Of a DNA stretch of 61,272 nt, positions 26,450 through 35,738 are shown piece after piece; the first letter of the stretch is position 1; each line of letters opens with the position of its first letter. The DNA lies in assembly GCA_013373625.1 (NCBI GenBank), contig JABXHM010000079.1, forward strand, positions 1 through 61,272. Reading direction: 5' to 3'. Origin of the DNA: Alteromonadaceae bacterium (GTDB taxonomy: Bacteria; Pseudomonadota; Gammaproteobacteria; Enterobacterales; Alteromonadaceae). The position numbers and the translations under genes are program-made. The notes under the pieces are model-generated. The model was given only the letters and a program-made list of their open reading frames with translations. It had not been told where the DNA came from and searched no databases.

Positions 26450-27112
26450 CTAATAGCTCATGACCAGATTATGCGTTAACGTAGTCCAGCCATCTAACAC
26501 CACGAATAAAAGGAGTTTAAAAGGTAGCGATATTGTCATCGGCGATACCATCATCATTCCCATAGCGAGCAATATATTGGAAACGATTAAATCGATAACC
26601 AAGAAAGGCAAGTAGATCAAAAAACCGATTTTGAATGCTTCGGTCACCTGGCTGACGGTAAATGCTGGCATTAATACCAACAAGCTGTCTTCGCTGACAT
26701 TATCCGCGTGGCGTTGCGGCCACAGGCGTTTCGCCGAGTCAATGAAAAATGTTTTCTCGGTGTCAGAGGTGTGCGCTTTTAAAAAACTAACATAGGGTGC
26801 CACCGAGCCATCAAATAGTTCTTTGTAGTGCTCTGACGACTCTAATAAGTGCGGATTAGCATCAACGAAATCGCGAATGTCATAACCTACCGGCGCCATA
26901 ATGTAGAGCGTCAGAATGAGAGCAACCCCATACAACGCCATATTTGGTGGAATTTGCTGGACGCCCAGCGCATTTCTTAATAATGAGAAGACCACCACAA
27001 TTTTAACAAACGACGTTCCCATCACGGCAAGAAAAGGAATAAGCGCTAATCCACCCAATACCAGAATGAGTGAAATATTATCGAGCTGGTCGCCAGAGAA
27101 ACTAAAGTCCAT
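26450..27112 (-). CDS. sctR: T3SS export apparatus protein (YscR family)
   Basis: 220 residues from the ATG at 27112, which has GGAG just upstream and overlaps the end of sctQ by 11 bases; an upstream start would lie deep within sctQ. Conserved FliP/YscR stretches include ALIPFLAVMGTSFVKIVVVFSLLRNALGVQQIPPN, LVLMPAFTVSQVTEAFKIGFLIYLPFLVIDLIVSNILLAMGMMMVSP and LPFKLLLFVVLDGW. Five SctR subunits form the core of the export gate. Confidence 0.96.
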   Translation of the reverse strand: MDFSFSGDQLDNISLILVLGGLALIPFLAVMGTSFVKIVVVFSLLRNALGVQQIPPNMALYGVALILTLYIMAPVGYDIRDFVDANPHLLESSEHYKELFDGSVAPYVSFLKAHTSDTEKTFFIDSAKRLWPQRHADNVSEDSLLVLMPAFTVSQVTEAFKIGFLIYLPFLVIDLIVSNILLAMGMMMVSPMTISLPFKLLLFVVLDGWTTLTHNLVMSY

Positions 27113-27401
27113 GGTCACTCCACTGAGTGATGCGTATACCAAGACGACCTTCAATATTGACCAGCTCGCCGCGCCCAACCCCTTGACCGTGAACCTCGAT
27201 AGCCACGTTTTGTTGTGCTCCAGACTCGAAAGGCATGGTGTGACCCACCGCTAGCTGCTGGGCTTGGGCCACAGACATAGTCTGCATCGGCAAACTGAAA
27301 TGCAGGGTTATCGGTAACTGGCTGATATCCACTGATCCGATATCAGCGTCATCCGATGAAGTTGTAGCAAGATCAGCAGGTGAACTGGATGTATCGTTCA
27401 T
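27102..27401 (-). other. possible internal start giving a short SctQ-C product
   Basis: Within sctQ, codon 242 is ATG, preceded on the coding strand by TTGGAAATACAAT, a modest ribosome site about ten bases away. Starting there gives 99 residues comprising the final SpoA domain. In Yersinia, YscQ-C arises by internal initiation at an equivalent place and is needed for secretion. Here it is a prediction by analogy. Confidence 0.35.
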
Positions 27402-28124
27402 ATTGTATTTCCAAGGTTTGATTAACGTAATGTGCGTTTCGTTGGTCTCAGCGTACCAACAAGGCACATTGTTAAAATGTAAAATAGCGCGAGCCTGCAT
27501 TAGTTCAGGGACCAATACGTCACCAGGCTCCAATTGACAAAGTACTGTCGGTTTCAGACACAGCCGGCCGATTCTTAGATCTACCTTTACTGGCAACTGT
27601 TCAGCCTGCCGTTGTTGTCGTGGGAACAAGCCCATCAGAGATGAAATCTCATCGGCGTCGGTGCAAATAAAAACCCTACTCCGGCTTTCATTAATACCTA
27701 CCGGTAACAACAGCATGCGCTGATGCTCTGCTGGATAGGCTGGTTGAGCGAAGCGACTTATAGCGGTAATACGAGGCCGGGATAACATTTGTGTTGCCCA
27801 CACCCTTTCCAACCAGAGTTCGAACGCTGCATGCAATAACGACTCTGGCAATGTATTGGCGTTGGCGTCTTGTAACCAGTGGGCAAGGAGAAGGTCGATC
27901 TCGTCATAACCGAGATAGAGTTGCGCGGTAAAATTTGAGTCAGGTCCATCCAACCAGGCAACAATGCCCGCACCCAGACTTTTTTCAACTTGGGTCGGCG
28001 CGCCAATGCTATAGCGGTGAACCGGGGTCTCAATATCGAAATGCTCAATCAAACCAGCCAATGTGTTGGATATCGAAAATTGGGTGTTGGTAACAGTCGG
28101 CAGCCCTAAAGATGCGATAGTCAT
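27102..28124 (-). CDS. sctQ: T3SS cytoplasmic sorting-platform protein (YscQ family)
   Basis: 340 residues. The C-terminal SpoA domain is clear (LPITLHFSLPMQTMSVAQAQQLAVGHTMPFE... VEIHGQGVGRGELVNIEGRLGIRI style, about residues 265-335), preceded by a second SpoA-like part near 170-235. SctQ forms the pods of the sorting platform with SctK and SctL. It overlaps sctP by four bases (ATGA) and sctR by 11. An internal ATG at 27401 may give a short C-terminal product; see the separate entry. Confidence 0.9.
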   Translation of the reverse strand: MTIASLGLPTVTNTQFSISNTLAGLIEHFDIETPVHRYSIGAPTQVEKSLGAGIVAWLDGPDSNFTAQLYLGYDEIDLLLAHWLQDANANTLPESLLHAAFELWLERVWATQMLSRPRITAISRFAQPAYPAEHQRMLLLPVGINESRSRVFICTDADEISSLMGLFPRQQRQAEQLPVKVDLRIGRLCLKPTVLCQLEPGDVLVPELMQARAILHFNNVPCWYAETNETHITLIKPWKYNMNDTSSSPADLATTSSDDADIGSVDISQLPITLHFSLPMQTMSVAQAQQLAVGHTMPFESGAQQNVAIEVHGQGVGRGELVNIEGRLGIRITQWSDHGL

Positions 28125-29398
28125 GATTCATCCTTATCAGAATACAGCAGCCAATCTTCGCGTGATGACTGGTTTGATGATTGGTGCTGCTGATCTGACT
28201 GCTGACGGTGTCGCTGACGTGATTCGTATGCGTCAACCTGTAAGTCAGAAAACTCCTTTCTTGCTTCTACATGTATATGAAGATTTGGATATTTTTCTTC
28301 CAGCAGTGTTTTTAAACTTGCTAGCATGGCTGCACTCATCAGCGCTTTCTCAGCACCAGGCTGAAGGAGAACGCTGAGCGTTTCATTCTCCACGGTGAGA
28401 ATGATTTCGGTATCCGCAAAGTCAGGCAAATTAACCTGGGAGCGAATTACCAGCTTGGACTGCTCAGTGGCGCTGGTTGGCGTGCTTTCATGCAACATTG
28501 CGTGATGATGCCCGGATGCAAATGCCAAGGACTTAGCCACTCCCGCGACTTGTTGCTGGAGTAACTGTTCAACCGACGGGATCACATGTTGACTTATCGC
28601 GTCATTAAACGCGTTAATATCGTCAAGAGATGCATCGGTGGTGATAGGTAACGTCTTTGTGAACGTGACCGCAGACGACTCTCCCGCATTACTGTATGAC
28701 TGATGCGGTAATAGAGGCGCAGACTTGTTCGGCATTGCTTGCGTGAATGGTGTCTCACCATGAGCCTCAACAGAGCGCCTGTTTTGAGTGGCGATGGTAC
28801 GTCCCGGTTGACGACCAACCGTATTATCAACATTGACAACGCTGGGGCGCCCTTCGGAATCGACGAGATTTTCGCTGCGCTGTTGTAACTGCGGTGGCAA
28901 TTTCACCGTTGTTGCGCTGGACGTCTTAAGTTTATCAGAGCGATCACTATTAGGCGTCAATATAGCAGTAGGTATAGATGTCGTATTCGCGCAAGCCAAA
29001 CCAGTATGCAGTGTCTGCGTACTACTAGCCGGAAAAGGCAAAGTCGGGCCTGCGGTTTGGCTTTTAGCATCTCCGCTGCCCTCATCGGTATCTTGCCAGC
29101 TTGGTTTTTGGTCTTTGGATTGCTCGTTCACAGTGAATGACGACAATAGCGACTTGGCTGACGGTAGCTGCAACAAGGCAGACAATATCGCTTCTCGCAA
29201 AGTCTGTGTAATAGTTGGCGGAATCGCGTTTGAATTTGAATCCAGCAGCAGACTATTTTCGTCATCTTCTGATGTTTGTAATCGAGTGTTAGCGTCTTGC
29301 TTGTTAAATTGGCAAGCTTGAGAGATGAGATCATTACTCGCAGACAAAGAAACGCGCTCCACTACGGTGGATGAAACAGCTAGATTTTCAATCTTCAT
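28121..29398 (-). CDS. sctP: T3SS needle-length ruler and substrate-switch protein (YscP family)
   Basis: 425 residues, in the O-P-Q position. The long N-terminal and middle part is Ser/Thr/Gln/Asn-rich and low in complexity, as expected of a molecular ruler. A C-terminal globular domain around 320-390 (VIRSQVNLPDFADTEIILTVENETLSVLLQPGAEKALMSAA...) fits the T3S4 substrate-specificity switch domain that contacts SctU. A basic, Gln-rich tail follows (RQRHRQQSDQQHQSSNQ). It is translationally coupled to sctO and sctQ by ATGA overlaps. Confidence 0.85.
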   Translation of the reverse strand: MKIENLAVSSTVVERVSLSASNDLISQACQFNKQDANTRLQTSEDDENSLLLDSNSNAIPPTITQTLREAILSALLQLPSAKSLLSSFTVNEQSKDQKPSWQDTDEGSGDAKSQTAGPTLPFPASSTQTLHTGLACANTTSIPTAILTPNSDRSDKLKTSSATTVKLPPQLQQRSENLVDSEGRPSVVNVDNTVGRQPGRTIATQNRRSVEAHGETPFTQAMPNKSAPLLPHQSYSNAGESSAVTFTKTLPITTDASLDDINAFNDAISQHVIPSVEQLLQQQVAGVAKSLAFASGHHHAMLHESTPTSATEQSKLVIRSQVNLPDFADTEIILTVENETLSVLLQPGAEKALMSAAMLASLKTLLEEKYPNLHIHVEARKEFSDLQVDAYESRQRHRQQSDQQHQSSNQSSREDWLLYSDKDES

Positions 29399-29868
29399 AG
29401 AGGTTTCCCCTGATACTGAAGGATGGCAAACTCGTCCAGTTCATGCTCTGATTTGCGTTCTTGGGTAACACGCAACTCGGCCTGATGCTGCTTAATAATT
29501 TCGGCGTATTTCTCGACATTTTTTTCGCAGATATGTACGTTTCTCTGACATACATCACGTTGCGTTTTCAATTCGGCCCGTTTCTTCTCCAGCTCTAAAA
29601 TGCGCTGATACTGGCGAGCTTCCTCTTCACGCATTGCGGCGACTTCCTGACGCATTAGATCTAGTTTGGCAATGCTCAACAGTTGCTTTTGGATGCTATC
29701 GAATTGCTGTTTTTCTGCTTTAATGCGCCATTGTTGGTAACTGAGTACTGCCTGATTGGCATCATGAAGCACCTCTTCAGCATCTTTCAGTTTCTGTGTC
29801 GCTTTGCGCAATTCAGATTCAGCTGATGCTAACTTGTGGTGTTTAATGTGTTGCAACCTAAACAGCAT
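29395..29868 (-). CDS. sctO: T3SS stalk protein (YscO family)
   Basis: 157 residues, an almost continuous charged coiled coil (KLASAESELRKATQKLKDAEEVLHDA; MREEEARQYQRILELEKKRAELKTQR), the character of YscO/FliJ. It acts as a central stalk connecting the SctN hexamer to SctV. It lies in the N-O-P order, with a 115-base gap after sctN. Confidence 0.87.
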   Translation of the reverse strand: MLFRLQHIKHHKLASAESELRKATQKLKDAEEVLHDANQAVLSYQQWRIKAEKQQFDSIQKQLLSIAKLDLMRQEVAAMREEEARQYQRILELEKKRAELKTQRDVCQRNVHICEKNVEKYAEIIKQHQAELRVTQERKSEHELDEFAILQYQGKPL

Positions 29869-29983
29869 ATTCTCTCTGTCATCCCTCTCGATGGCACAGG
29901 ATCTATGATAGAGATTCGCGTTGATCGCGCTTTACGTTTAGGTCGTGTGTTTTTAGAAATTGAACAAAAAGAGGGCTAAAAGA
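29869..29983. other. unexplained 115-base gap between sctN and sctO
   Basis: Most junctions in this operon overlap or nearly overlap, but this one is 115 bases. It holds no hairpin that I can see. A 24-codon frame on the opposite strand (29905-29979, beginning MIEIRVDRAL) looks protein-like but is too short to assign. Confidence 0.3.
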
Positions 29984-31396
29984 CTAGCGCATGAGTTGTT
30001 GCAACTCTCTGACGCTGTCAGTAAAAGGGATACTGGTGTGCGTGGGTTGCTGCAAAAAGGCTTTGATCTTCTCGATAGCGGCCACGGCTTTATCAGCTTC
30101 AGCGTCATTCCCCTTTTGGTACTCGCCAATGCGCACCAGTAACTCCACTTCTTTGTATTTAGCCAGCAGGTTGCGTAGGCGCATAGCCGCCTTTTTATGT
30201 TCGTTCGACACAAAGTTGTTCATCACCCGGCTGGTACTAGCAAGAATATCAATTGCCGGATAGTGTGCACTGGCGGCCAATTCGCGGGATAAAATAACAT
30301 GACCATCGAGTATCGAGCGGGTTTCATCGGCAACGGGCTCTGTCATGTCATCACCTTCTACCAACACGGTATAGCACGCCGTTATTGAACTGTTAGCTGA
30401 ATTTCCTGCACGTTCCATTAATTGTGGCAGTGCGGCAAAGACGGAAGGCGGAAATCCTCGGCGAGTAGGAGGTTCACCTGCAGATAATCCTATTTCGCGT
30501 AAGGCTCTGGCATATCGGGTAACCGAATCCATCAATAATAAAACTTTTTTCCCCTGATCACGATAGTATTCCGCAATAGTGGTGGCAACCAAAGCTACTT
30601 TGACGCGTTCCATTGCCGGCCGGTCCGAGGTCGACACACAAACCACTGCTTTTTTACGCCCTTCAGGCCCCAAATCGTGATCGAGAAACTCCCTAACTTC
30701 TCGCCCGCGTTCGCCGATAAGTGCAATGACAGTCACATCAACCTCGGCATTGCGAATCATCATCCCCAGCAGGGTACTTTTGCCTCCACCTGCTGCCGCG
30801 AAGATGCCAAAGCGCTGGCCTTCGCCACAGGACAAAACGGCGTCGAGGGCTTTGATACCCAGTGATATAGGCTTGCTGATCAATTGTCGCTGCATCGGAT
30901 CAGGTGAATCTCCTAACACGGGGCGCCGAGTGCGCGACATTTCTGTGTTGTCGTAATCCGGTCCTTTTTGAATCGGCTCACCAAGTCCGTTTAAGACACT
31001 GCCCAACAAATGATCACCGACCTCGACATCAAAGCTGGTGCCCGTTGGCACGACTTCGGTATTGTTAGATATACCCAACGTATTGCCTAGCGGTGAAAGC
31101 AGCGCGATATTGCTATCCAGCCCTACCACTTCCGCGCGTGTTTCTGACCCGTGTACGGGGTCAACCAGACGACACAACTCACCAATTTTAACGTCGCTTA
31201 TACGCGCACGAATAATGGTACCTGACACCGACTGAACTCGCCCCCTGATGATAAATTGGCGGCATTCAGCCAGGCTCTTCTTTACGTGTGGGAATTGCGT
31301 TTGCCATGTTTTGCACACCAAAGCCTGAGCGTCTTCCAGAGAAGTCTTGAGAGTCTCTGACATAAGGGTGTTTGGCGGCACTGCACGACTGGTCAT
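29984..31396 (-). CDS. sctN: T3SS ATPase (YscN family)
   Basis: 470 residues, slightly longer than YscN at the N-terminus; a start at Met12 (MSETLKTS) would also fit. Walker A is AAGGGKST (201-208, Lys206), followed by [21 protein letters not shown] and Walker [22 protein letters not shown]. These are F1-type ATPase motifs of the T3SS/flagellar branch. It strips chaperones from substrates and unfolds them at the export gate. Its ATG shares one base with the sctV stop (TAATG), so in this genome the N-U genes are fused to the W-V genes as one transcription unit. Confidence 0.97.
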   Translation of the reverse strand: MTSRAVPPNTLMSETLKTSLEDAQALVCKTWQTQFPHVKKSLAECRQFIIRGRVQSVSGTIIRARISDVKIGELCRLVDPVHGSETRAEVVGLDSNIALLSPLGNTLGISNNTEVVPTGTSFDVEVGDHLLGSVLNGLGEPIQKGPDYDNTEMSRTRRPVLGDSPDPMQRQLISKPISLGIKALDAVLSCGEGQRFGIFAAAGGGKSTLLGMMIRNAEVDVTVIALIGERGREVREFLDHDLGPEGRKKAVVCVSTSDRPAMERVKVALVATTIAEYYRDQGKKVLLLMDSVTRYARALREIGLSAGEPPTRRGFPPSVFAALPQLMERAGNSANSSITACYTVLVEGDDMTEPVADETRSILDGHVILSRELAASAHYPAIDILASTSRVMNNFVSNEHKKAAMRLRNLLAKYKEVELLVRIGEYQKGNDAEADKAVAAIEKIKAFLQQPTHTSIPFTDSVRELQQLMR

Positions 31397-33513
31397 TAAA
31401 TTGATACTCGTCCGATGGGTTGTACATTAATGTCTTTGGTTAACTCCTGAAACGACAGGACTGGTAACTCATACAGTTCATTCTCAAGCAGTTTTCGAAC
31501 ATAGCGACGTATATCCATGGCCACCAGCAAGATTGGCTTTCGCTCTGCTTTTGACACATCACCTGCAGCCTGTTGCATAGCCTCAATAAACCGTTTGCTG
31601 ATAGCGGGATCCAACGCGAGATAATAACCCGCAGAGGTTTGACGAATAGCAGCTCGAATTTTATCTTCGAGATCCTGATCGAGCATGTAGCTGGGTAAAA
31701 CACTACTACCGGCAGAATATTTAAAGCATATTTGACGTTTGAGACTGGATCTGACGTACTCAGTTAATTGCACAACGTCTTTTTCCTTTTGCCCCCACTC
31801 CACCAACGCTTCAAAAACTACGCGCAAATTGCGAATTGAAATGTCTTCCGATACTAAACGCTGCAGTACTTCCGCCAGGCGCTGTATTGGTACGATGCGC
31901 TGTACCTCTTTTACCAGTTCACTGAAGTGGGGCTCTATTTTATCGAGTAACAGGCGCGTTTCCTGAATACCAATAAACTCTTCAGCATAACGTCTAAGCA
32001 CGTAGGCTAAATGGTAGGTAATCACGCCATCGCAGGTAGAATAGGAGATATGGTTTTCATCCAAACGGGGAACTTCACTTTCTTTCACCCATAAGCTAGG
32101 TGTATCAGGAAGAAAGTCGTCCTTTTCTTCAAAGGGGATATCGGCGAGTTCCAACTGTGCTTTCAGTTCTGTGACTAACACATATCCTGGCTGCAACACG
32201 CCTTGTGCTACAGGTACTTCTTGATTGAGTATATAGTACTGTTGTGGCGCAAGGTTGTCGTTAAAGCGTAAATGCACACCAGGGAAAGGTACCCCCATAT
32301 CCAGATAGAGCGCTCGCCTCGCTGCGCTTAATTCAACATTCAGTCTGTCGGCGTTGAGCACACCGGCCAGGTCAGTAGCGACGTCAACCAGCAACGGAAC
32401 CGTAATTGAAAATTCGTCGCTACCTTGAGCTGAGTCTCGACTTGTGGCTTTTTTACTTTCTTTAGTTGCCGTAGCAGCGGACCCTCCGCTTTGAGCAAGT
32501 ATTTGCGGCAAACTATGGTCGCTATTTTTATTTTGCTGGGCAAATTGTGCCAACAATATGCCTCCGCCCCCGAGCAGAACTGCAAGCAGAATAAAAATCG
32601 TCATTGGGAAGCCTGGTATAAAAGCGAATCCAAACAGTAATGCCGAAGAAACATATAACGCTCTGGGATACGCCGTTATCTGGTTACCAATCACGGTGCC
32701 AAGGTTAAGATTTATATCATCGTCTTCGTCTCCAGAGGCGACGCGGGTGACGATAATGCCGGAAGTAATAGAAATCAGCAGCGCTGGGATTTGCGCGATG
32801 AGGCCATCACCAATCGTGAGTATAGAGTAAATCTCCAGTGCTTCACCCGTGCTAAGCCCCCCTTGACTCGTGCCAATGGTAATACCGCCTATAATGTTGA
32901 CAAAGATTATGATTAAACCGGCGATGGCATCCCCTTTGACGAACTTCATGGCACCGTCCATCGAGCCAAATAGCTGACTTTCCTGATTGAGCGCCAGGCG
33001 ACGGTCGCGCGCTTCTTCCATATCCAGCATGCCCGCACGCATATCACCGTCAATACTCATTTGTTTTCCAGGCAATGCATCAAGAGAAAAGCGTGCGCTC
33101 ACCTCAGCAACTCGCTCGGCTCCTTTGGTGATAACCAGGAATTGTACAATAGTGATGATCAAAAAGATGACCAGACCAACCACTAGGTTACCGCCAACAA
33201 CAAAGTTACCAAATGTAGTGATGATATCGCCTGCGTCTCCGTTCATTAGTATCAGACGGGTTGTCGTCACTGATAAAGCGAGCCTGAATAACGTGCTAAT
33301 TAGCAATACGGCGGGAAAGGCACTGAATTCCAACGCGGTTTTCATATATATGGAAATCATGAGAAGCAAAACGGCGATGGCAAAATTCATCGCAATTAAT
33401 CCGTCCACCAACCCCGTTGGCAGCGGCATGATCATCATGAAAATGACCGCGATTAGTAATATTGCCAGCGCCAAATCGGCGCGCTGACTAAGATTGAGTA
33501 GTAAGCGCTTCAT
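31396..33513 (-). CDS. sctV: T3SS major export gate protein (YscV/LcrD family)
   Basis: 705 residues, the same as LcrD. About eight membrane helices lie in residues 15-325, with the conserved loop between helices ([32 protein letters not shown], and [19 protein letters not shown]). The cytoplasmic part, from about 355, has [28 protein letters not shown] and [19 protein letters not shown]. It forms the nonameric export gate. Its start overlaps the yscY end by 26 bases. Confidence 0.97.
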   Translation of the reverse strand: MKRLLLNLSQRADLALAILLIAVIFMMIMPLPTGLVDGLIAMNFAIAVLLLMISIYMKTALEFSAFPAVLLISTLFRLALSVTTTRLILMNGDAGDIITTFGNFVVGGNLVVGLVIFLIITIVQFLVITKGAERVAEVSARFSLDALPGKQMSIDGDMRAGMLDMEEARDRRLALNQESQLFGSMDGAMKFVKGDAIAGLIIIFVNIIGGITIGTSQGGLSTGEALEIYSILTIGDGLIAQIPALLISITSGIIVTRVASGDEDDDINLNLGTVIGNQITAYPRALYVSSALLFGFAFIPGFPMTIFILLAVLLGGGGILLAQFAQQNKNSDHSLPQILAQSGGSAATATKESKKATSRDSAQGSDEFSITVPLLVDVATDLAGVLNADRLNVELSAARRALYLDMGVPFPGVHLRFNDNLAPQQYYILNQEVPVAQGVLQPGYVLVTELKAQLELADIPFEEKDDFLPDTPSLWVKESEVPRLDENHISYSTCDGVITYHLAYVLRRYAEEFIGIQETRLLLDKIEPHFSELVKEVQRIVPIQRLAEVLQRLVSEDISIRNLRVVFEALVEWGQKEKDVVQLTEYVRSSLKRQICFKYSAGSSVLPSYMLDQDLEDKIRAAIRQTSAGYYLALDPAISKRFIEAMQQAAGDVSKAERKPILLVAMDIRRYVRKLLENELYELPVLSFQELTKDINVQPIGRVSI

Positions 33514-33847
33514 AAGCTACGGCTTCTTCTTCGTTGATAAGAGACAGGTACAATTCATATGCACGCCTGGCGCCTATTCGATCTTCGGCTCGCCAGCGGG
33601 CTTGGCTAAGAAAAAAGTAAATAGAGGCACGTTGCTCGCATGAGAGCGTTGAGTAGGCAAGCAATGAACTGGCTTTGGCTTCCAGTTTTGGTAGCTCACC
33701 GGTCTCACAGAACGCTTTACACAACATAAGTCCAGTGGTAACACTTTCGCCATAGGCAGCTTCTATTATTTCCAGCAGATGCTCTGCATTATGAGAATCA
33801 ACATAGTCTTGTTGTAAATGTGCTTGCATTAAAAGCCATTCGCGCAT
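33488..33847 (-). CDS. sctY: YscY-like chaperone of YscX
   Basis: 119 residues, helical and TPR-like (HAEHLLEIIEAAYGESVTTGLMLCKAFCETGEL, YSTLSCEQRASIYFFLSQARWRAEDRIGARRAYELYLSL). It lies between yscX and sctV, as yscY does in Yersinia. YscY binds YscX and with it the SctV nonamer; both are found only in Ysc-type systems, so they help define the family of this T3SS. Confidence 0.8.
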   Translation of the reverse strand: MREWLLMQAHLQQDYVDSHNAEHLLEIIEAAYGESVTTGLMLCKAFCETGELPKLEAKASSLLAYSTLSCEQRASIYFFLSQARWRAEDRIGARRAYELYLSLINEEEAVAYEALTTQS

Positions 33848-33866
33848 GTGAGCTCCAAATCAGCAG

Positions 33867-34259
33867 TTACGCTGATATCAATAGTTTGCTTTGAACCTGT
33901 TGTTGTATGTGTAGTTCTGCGATCTGTTGCAGTACACGCAGCGCATTTTGTTTGAGCATGGGATCGATGCTGCTATCGAGTTGTTCGCACCAGTTTAATG
34001 CTTGTAGTGCCTGATTCGCGTGGTCGGCATGCAACGCCTGAAACTCTTTGTCATGAGGCTTACAAATGAGCCGAATGAAACGCTCGCTATTAAAACGTTT
34101 AAATAACTTGGACAGGTGAGAGGCGATAACATCACCCGTGAAGAAAATCATACGCGGTTTGGTTTTCGGCTGCGCGTGAACGGATTGCCTGGTGACGTGA
34201 GAAATCCCGTCCAGTCCCTGGTTCAGATTAGTGTAAGATGAACTTGATGTAGAGCGCAT
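33867..34259 (-). CDS. sctX: YscX-like early export substrate
   Basis: 130 residues with a Ser-rich secretion-signal-like N-terminus (MRSTSSSSYTNLNQGLDGISHVT) and a helical C-terminal half (LQALNWCEQLDSSIDPMLKQNALRVLQQIAEL), which in YscX binds YscY. Size (YscX 122) and position agree. Its ATG shares one base with the sycN stop. Confidence 0.78.
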   Translation of the reverse strand: MRSTSSSSYTNLNQGLDGISHVTRQSVHAQPKTKPRMIFFTGDVIASHLSKLFKRFNSERFIRLICKPHDKEFQALHADHANQALQALNWCEQLDSSIDPMLKQNALRVLQQIAELHIQQQVQSKLLISA

Positions 34260-34642
34260 TAGTAGGCCTCAGTAAGTCTTTCTTGAAAACGCATCATATT
34301 GCTCAATACCGTTTCTAAGTTTTGTGATTGCAGGGTGTGTCTGAATAGCCGCTCCCGTAACACCAGATGATCGTTAAACAGGTGGCCTGTAGGAGAGAAC
34401 TTGTTTAAATGGCTGTTTGCGTTTTGCTCCAGGGCACGTTGCAACACATACGTGTTATAGACATCAACCATCACGCGCATAGACATCAGCAACGACTCTT
34501 CATGGGGATCAAAATCCAATTGCAACTGACAGTTGTTCTCCAGATAAACCGTAAAATGTGAGCCTGTGAGTGCCGATGCGTTCAGCAATGCGCCGCGGGC
34601 TGTCAGAAACGAAAGCACTTCCTGGATAATCCAATCAGCCAT
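34259..34642 (-). CDS. sycN: SycN-like class I chaperone of the gatekeeper
   Basis: 127 residues. The start DWIIQEVLSFLTARGA, then the beta strands (GSHFTVYLENNCQLQLDFDPHEESLLMSMRV) and helical end match SycN (about 123). SycN and YscB form a heterodimer that binds YopN; the YscB-like gene is at 13319. It overlaps sctW by eight bases. Confidence 0.82.
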   Translation of the reverse strand: MADWIIQEVLSFLTARGALLNASALTGSHFTVYLENNCQLQLDFDPHEESLLMSMRVMVDVYNTYVLQRALEQNANSHLNKFSPTGHLFNDHLVLRERLFRHTLQSQNLETVLSNMMRFQERLTEAY

Positions 34643-35738
34643 AGGCTTGCTCCATTCTTGCTTGAGCGTCTAAAAACTCTGTCATCACTTCAAGGCATTG
34701 CTGCTGATTGTTACTGTCGTTAAACCACTGAGGGGAAACCATATTGATTAACCGTTTCAGCGATACGCCCAACGCGTTAGCGCCGGCGCTCGAAGTGATG
34801 TTGAGTTCTCTAGCAATGGCGGTGATATCCATTTTCTGTACCCATGGCTTCGTGACCAGTCCCAGTACTTGTTTCAATAATGACTGGCTCTGTTCATCTC
34901 CAGTGGTGTCATGAAACGCTGTGGGCATGCAAACGCTGACCACTTCTTTGCATTGGTCGAACAAGCCAAGCAAACTTTTTAGTACACTCATTTTTTCCAA
35001 AATACTGCGTAATTCATTAACGTCGATTGCCTGTCCACCATTGTGATATTGCGCAGCCAATGCCTGGTAAATATGATGAGGGCCTGCAACCAGAGCATGT
35101 TCACCAAACTGGTTAACAAGGCTGTGCCAGGCTTGATATAAACCGGTGAATTGACCGTATTGTTCAGTCCCCGTTTGCAGTAACGTAGGTGGAATACCCT
35201 GCTCTGCACCCCATGCTATCGTTGCGTAGCCAGCTAACGCCGCGTCAACTTCTTTAGATGCTTTTAACGGAGACAACAAACGGTCGAGCTGCTGTGTAAC
35301 GGAGGCTAAACCGGGGTGCGCGATGAGAGAATCTTTTAGCACGGTCAGTGCAACGTATTGCTCACCCTTATCTTGAGAAAAATTAGCCAGCCATTGTGGC
35401 AAAAAGGTTTCGTCAAATATGGTGTGACGCAAATGCTCTGAACATTCATCAATTTTTTGAAGTTTATCAAAGGCGAAAGCGGCTTCTTTCAGTTTACTAT
35501 TACTCAGCCTGTCTACGTAACGACGGTCATCTTTAACCCGATGTCGGTCGGCCTTCACTAGCTTGTGATACGCCATTCCCACTTCTTCCAGTGCATCAGC
35601 CGCCCGCTGATGCATAGACTTTTGTGGCGGCTCAGCAACAACACTTTTAACTACGGCGGCACCAGAAAGCGTCACATCAATTTTGGTTGATGGTGCAGCG
35701 CTTACCGACACAGAGTTGCCCGAGGAAATTGTGGCCAT
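34635..35738 (-). CDS. sctW: T3SS gatekeeper, YopN and TyeA fused in one protein
   Basis: 367 residues. Residues 1-30 are the Ser/Val-rich secretion signal, 30-80 the chaperone-binding region and helices, and 80-270 the YopN-type helical domains (AWHSLVNQFGEHALVAGPHHIYQAL, LRSILEKMSVLKSLLGLFDQC). The last 90 residues (LLKQVLGLVTKPWVQKMDITAI... LIAMVSPQWF-type, residues about 285-367) correspond to TyeA, a separate gene in Yersinia. Fusions of this kind occur in other SctW proteins (InvE, MxiC-like). It controls the order of translocator and effector export and is the first gene of the 11-kb leftward operon. Confidence 0.88.
   Translation of the reverse strand: MATISSGNSVSVSAAPSTKIDVTLSGAAVVKSVVAEPPQKSMHQRAADALEEVGMAYHKLVKADRHRVKDDRRYVDRLSNSKLKEAAFAFDKLQKIDECSEHLRHTIFDETFLPQWLANFSQDKGEQYVALTVLKDSLIAHPGLASVTQQLDRLLSPLKASKEVDAALAGYATIAWGAEQGIPPTLLQTGTEQYGQFTGLYQAWHSLVNQFGEHALVAGPHHIYQALAAQYHNGGQAIDVNELRSILEKMSVLKSLLGLFDQCKEVVSVCMPTAFHDTTGDEQSQSLLKQVLGLVTKPWVQKMDITAIARELNITSSAGANALGVSLKRLINMVSPQWFNDSNNQQQCLEVMTEFLDAQARMEQAYG

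Noticed and set aside
28833..29321. A 162-codon plus-strand frame opposite sctP
   Set aside because: sctP is fixed by couplings on both sides; the Cys/Ser-rich opposite frame looks like an antisense shadow.
32987..33487. A 166-codon plus-strand frame opposite sctV
   Set aside because: It is the shadow of the N-terminal membrane region of sctV, with no family resemblance and no ribosome site.
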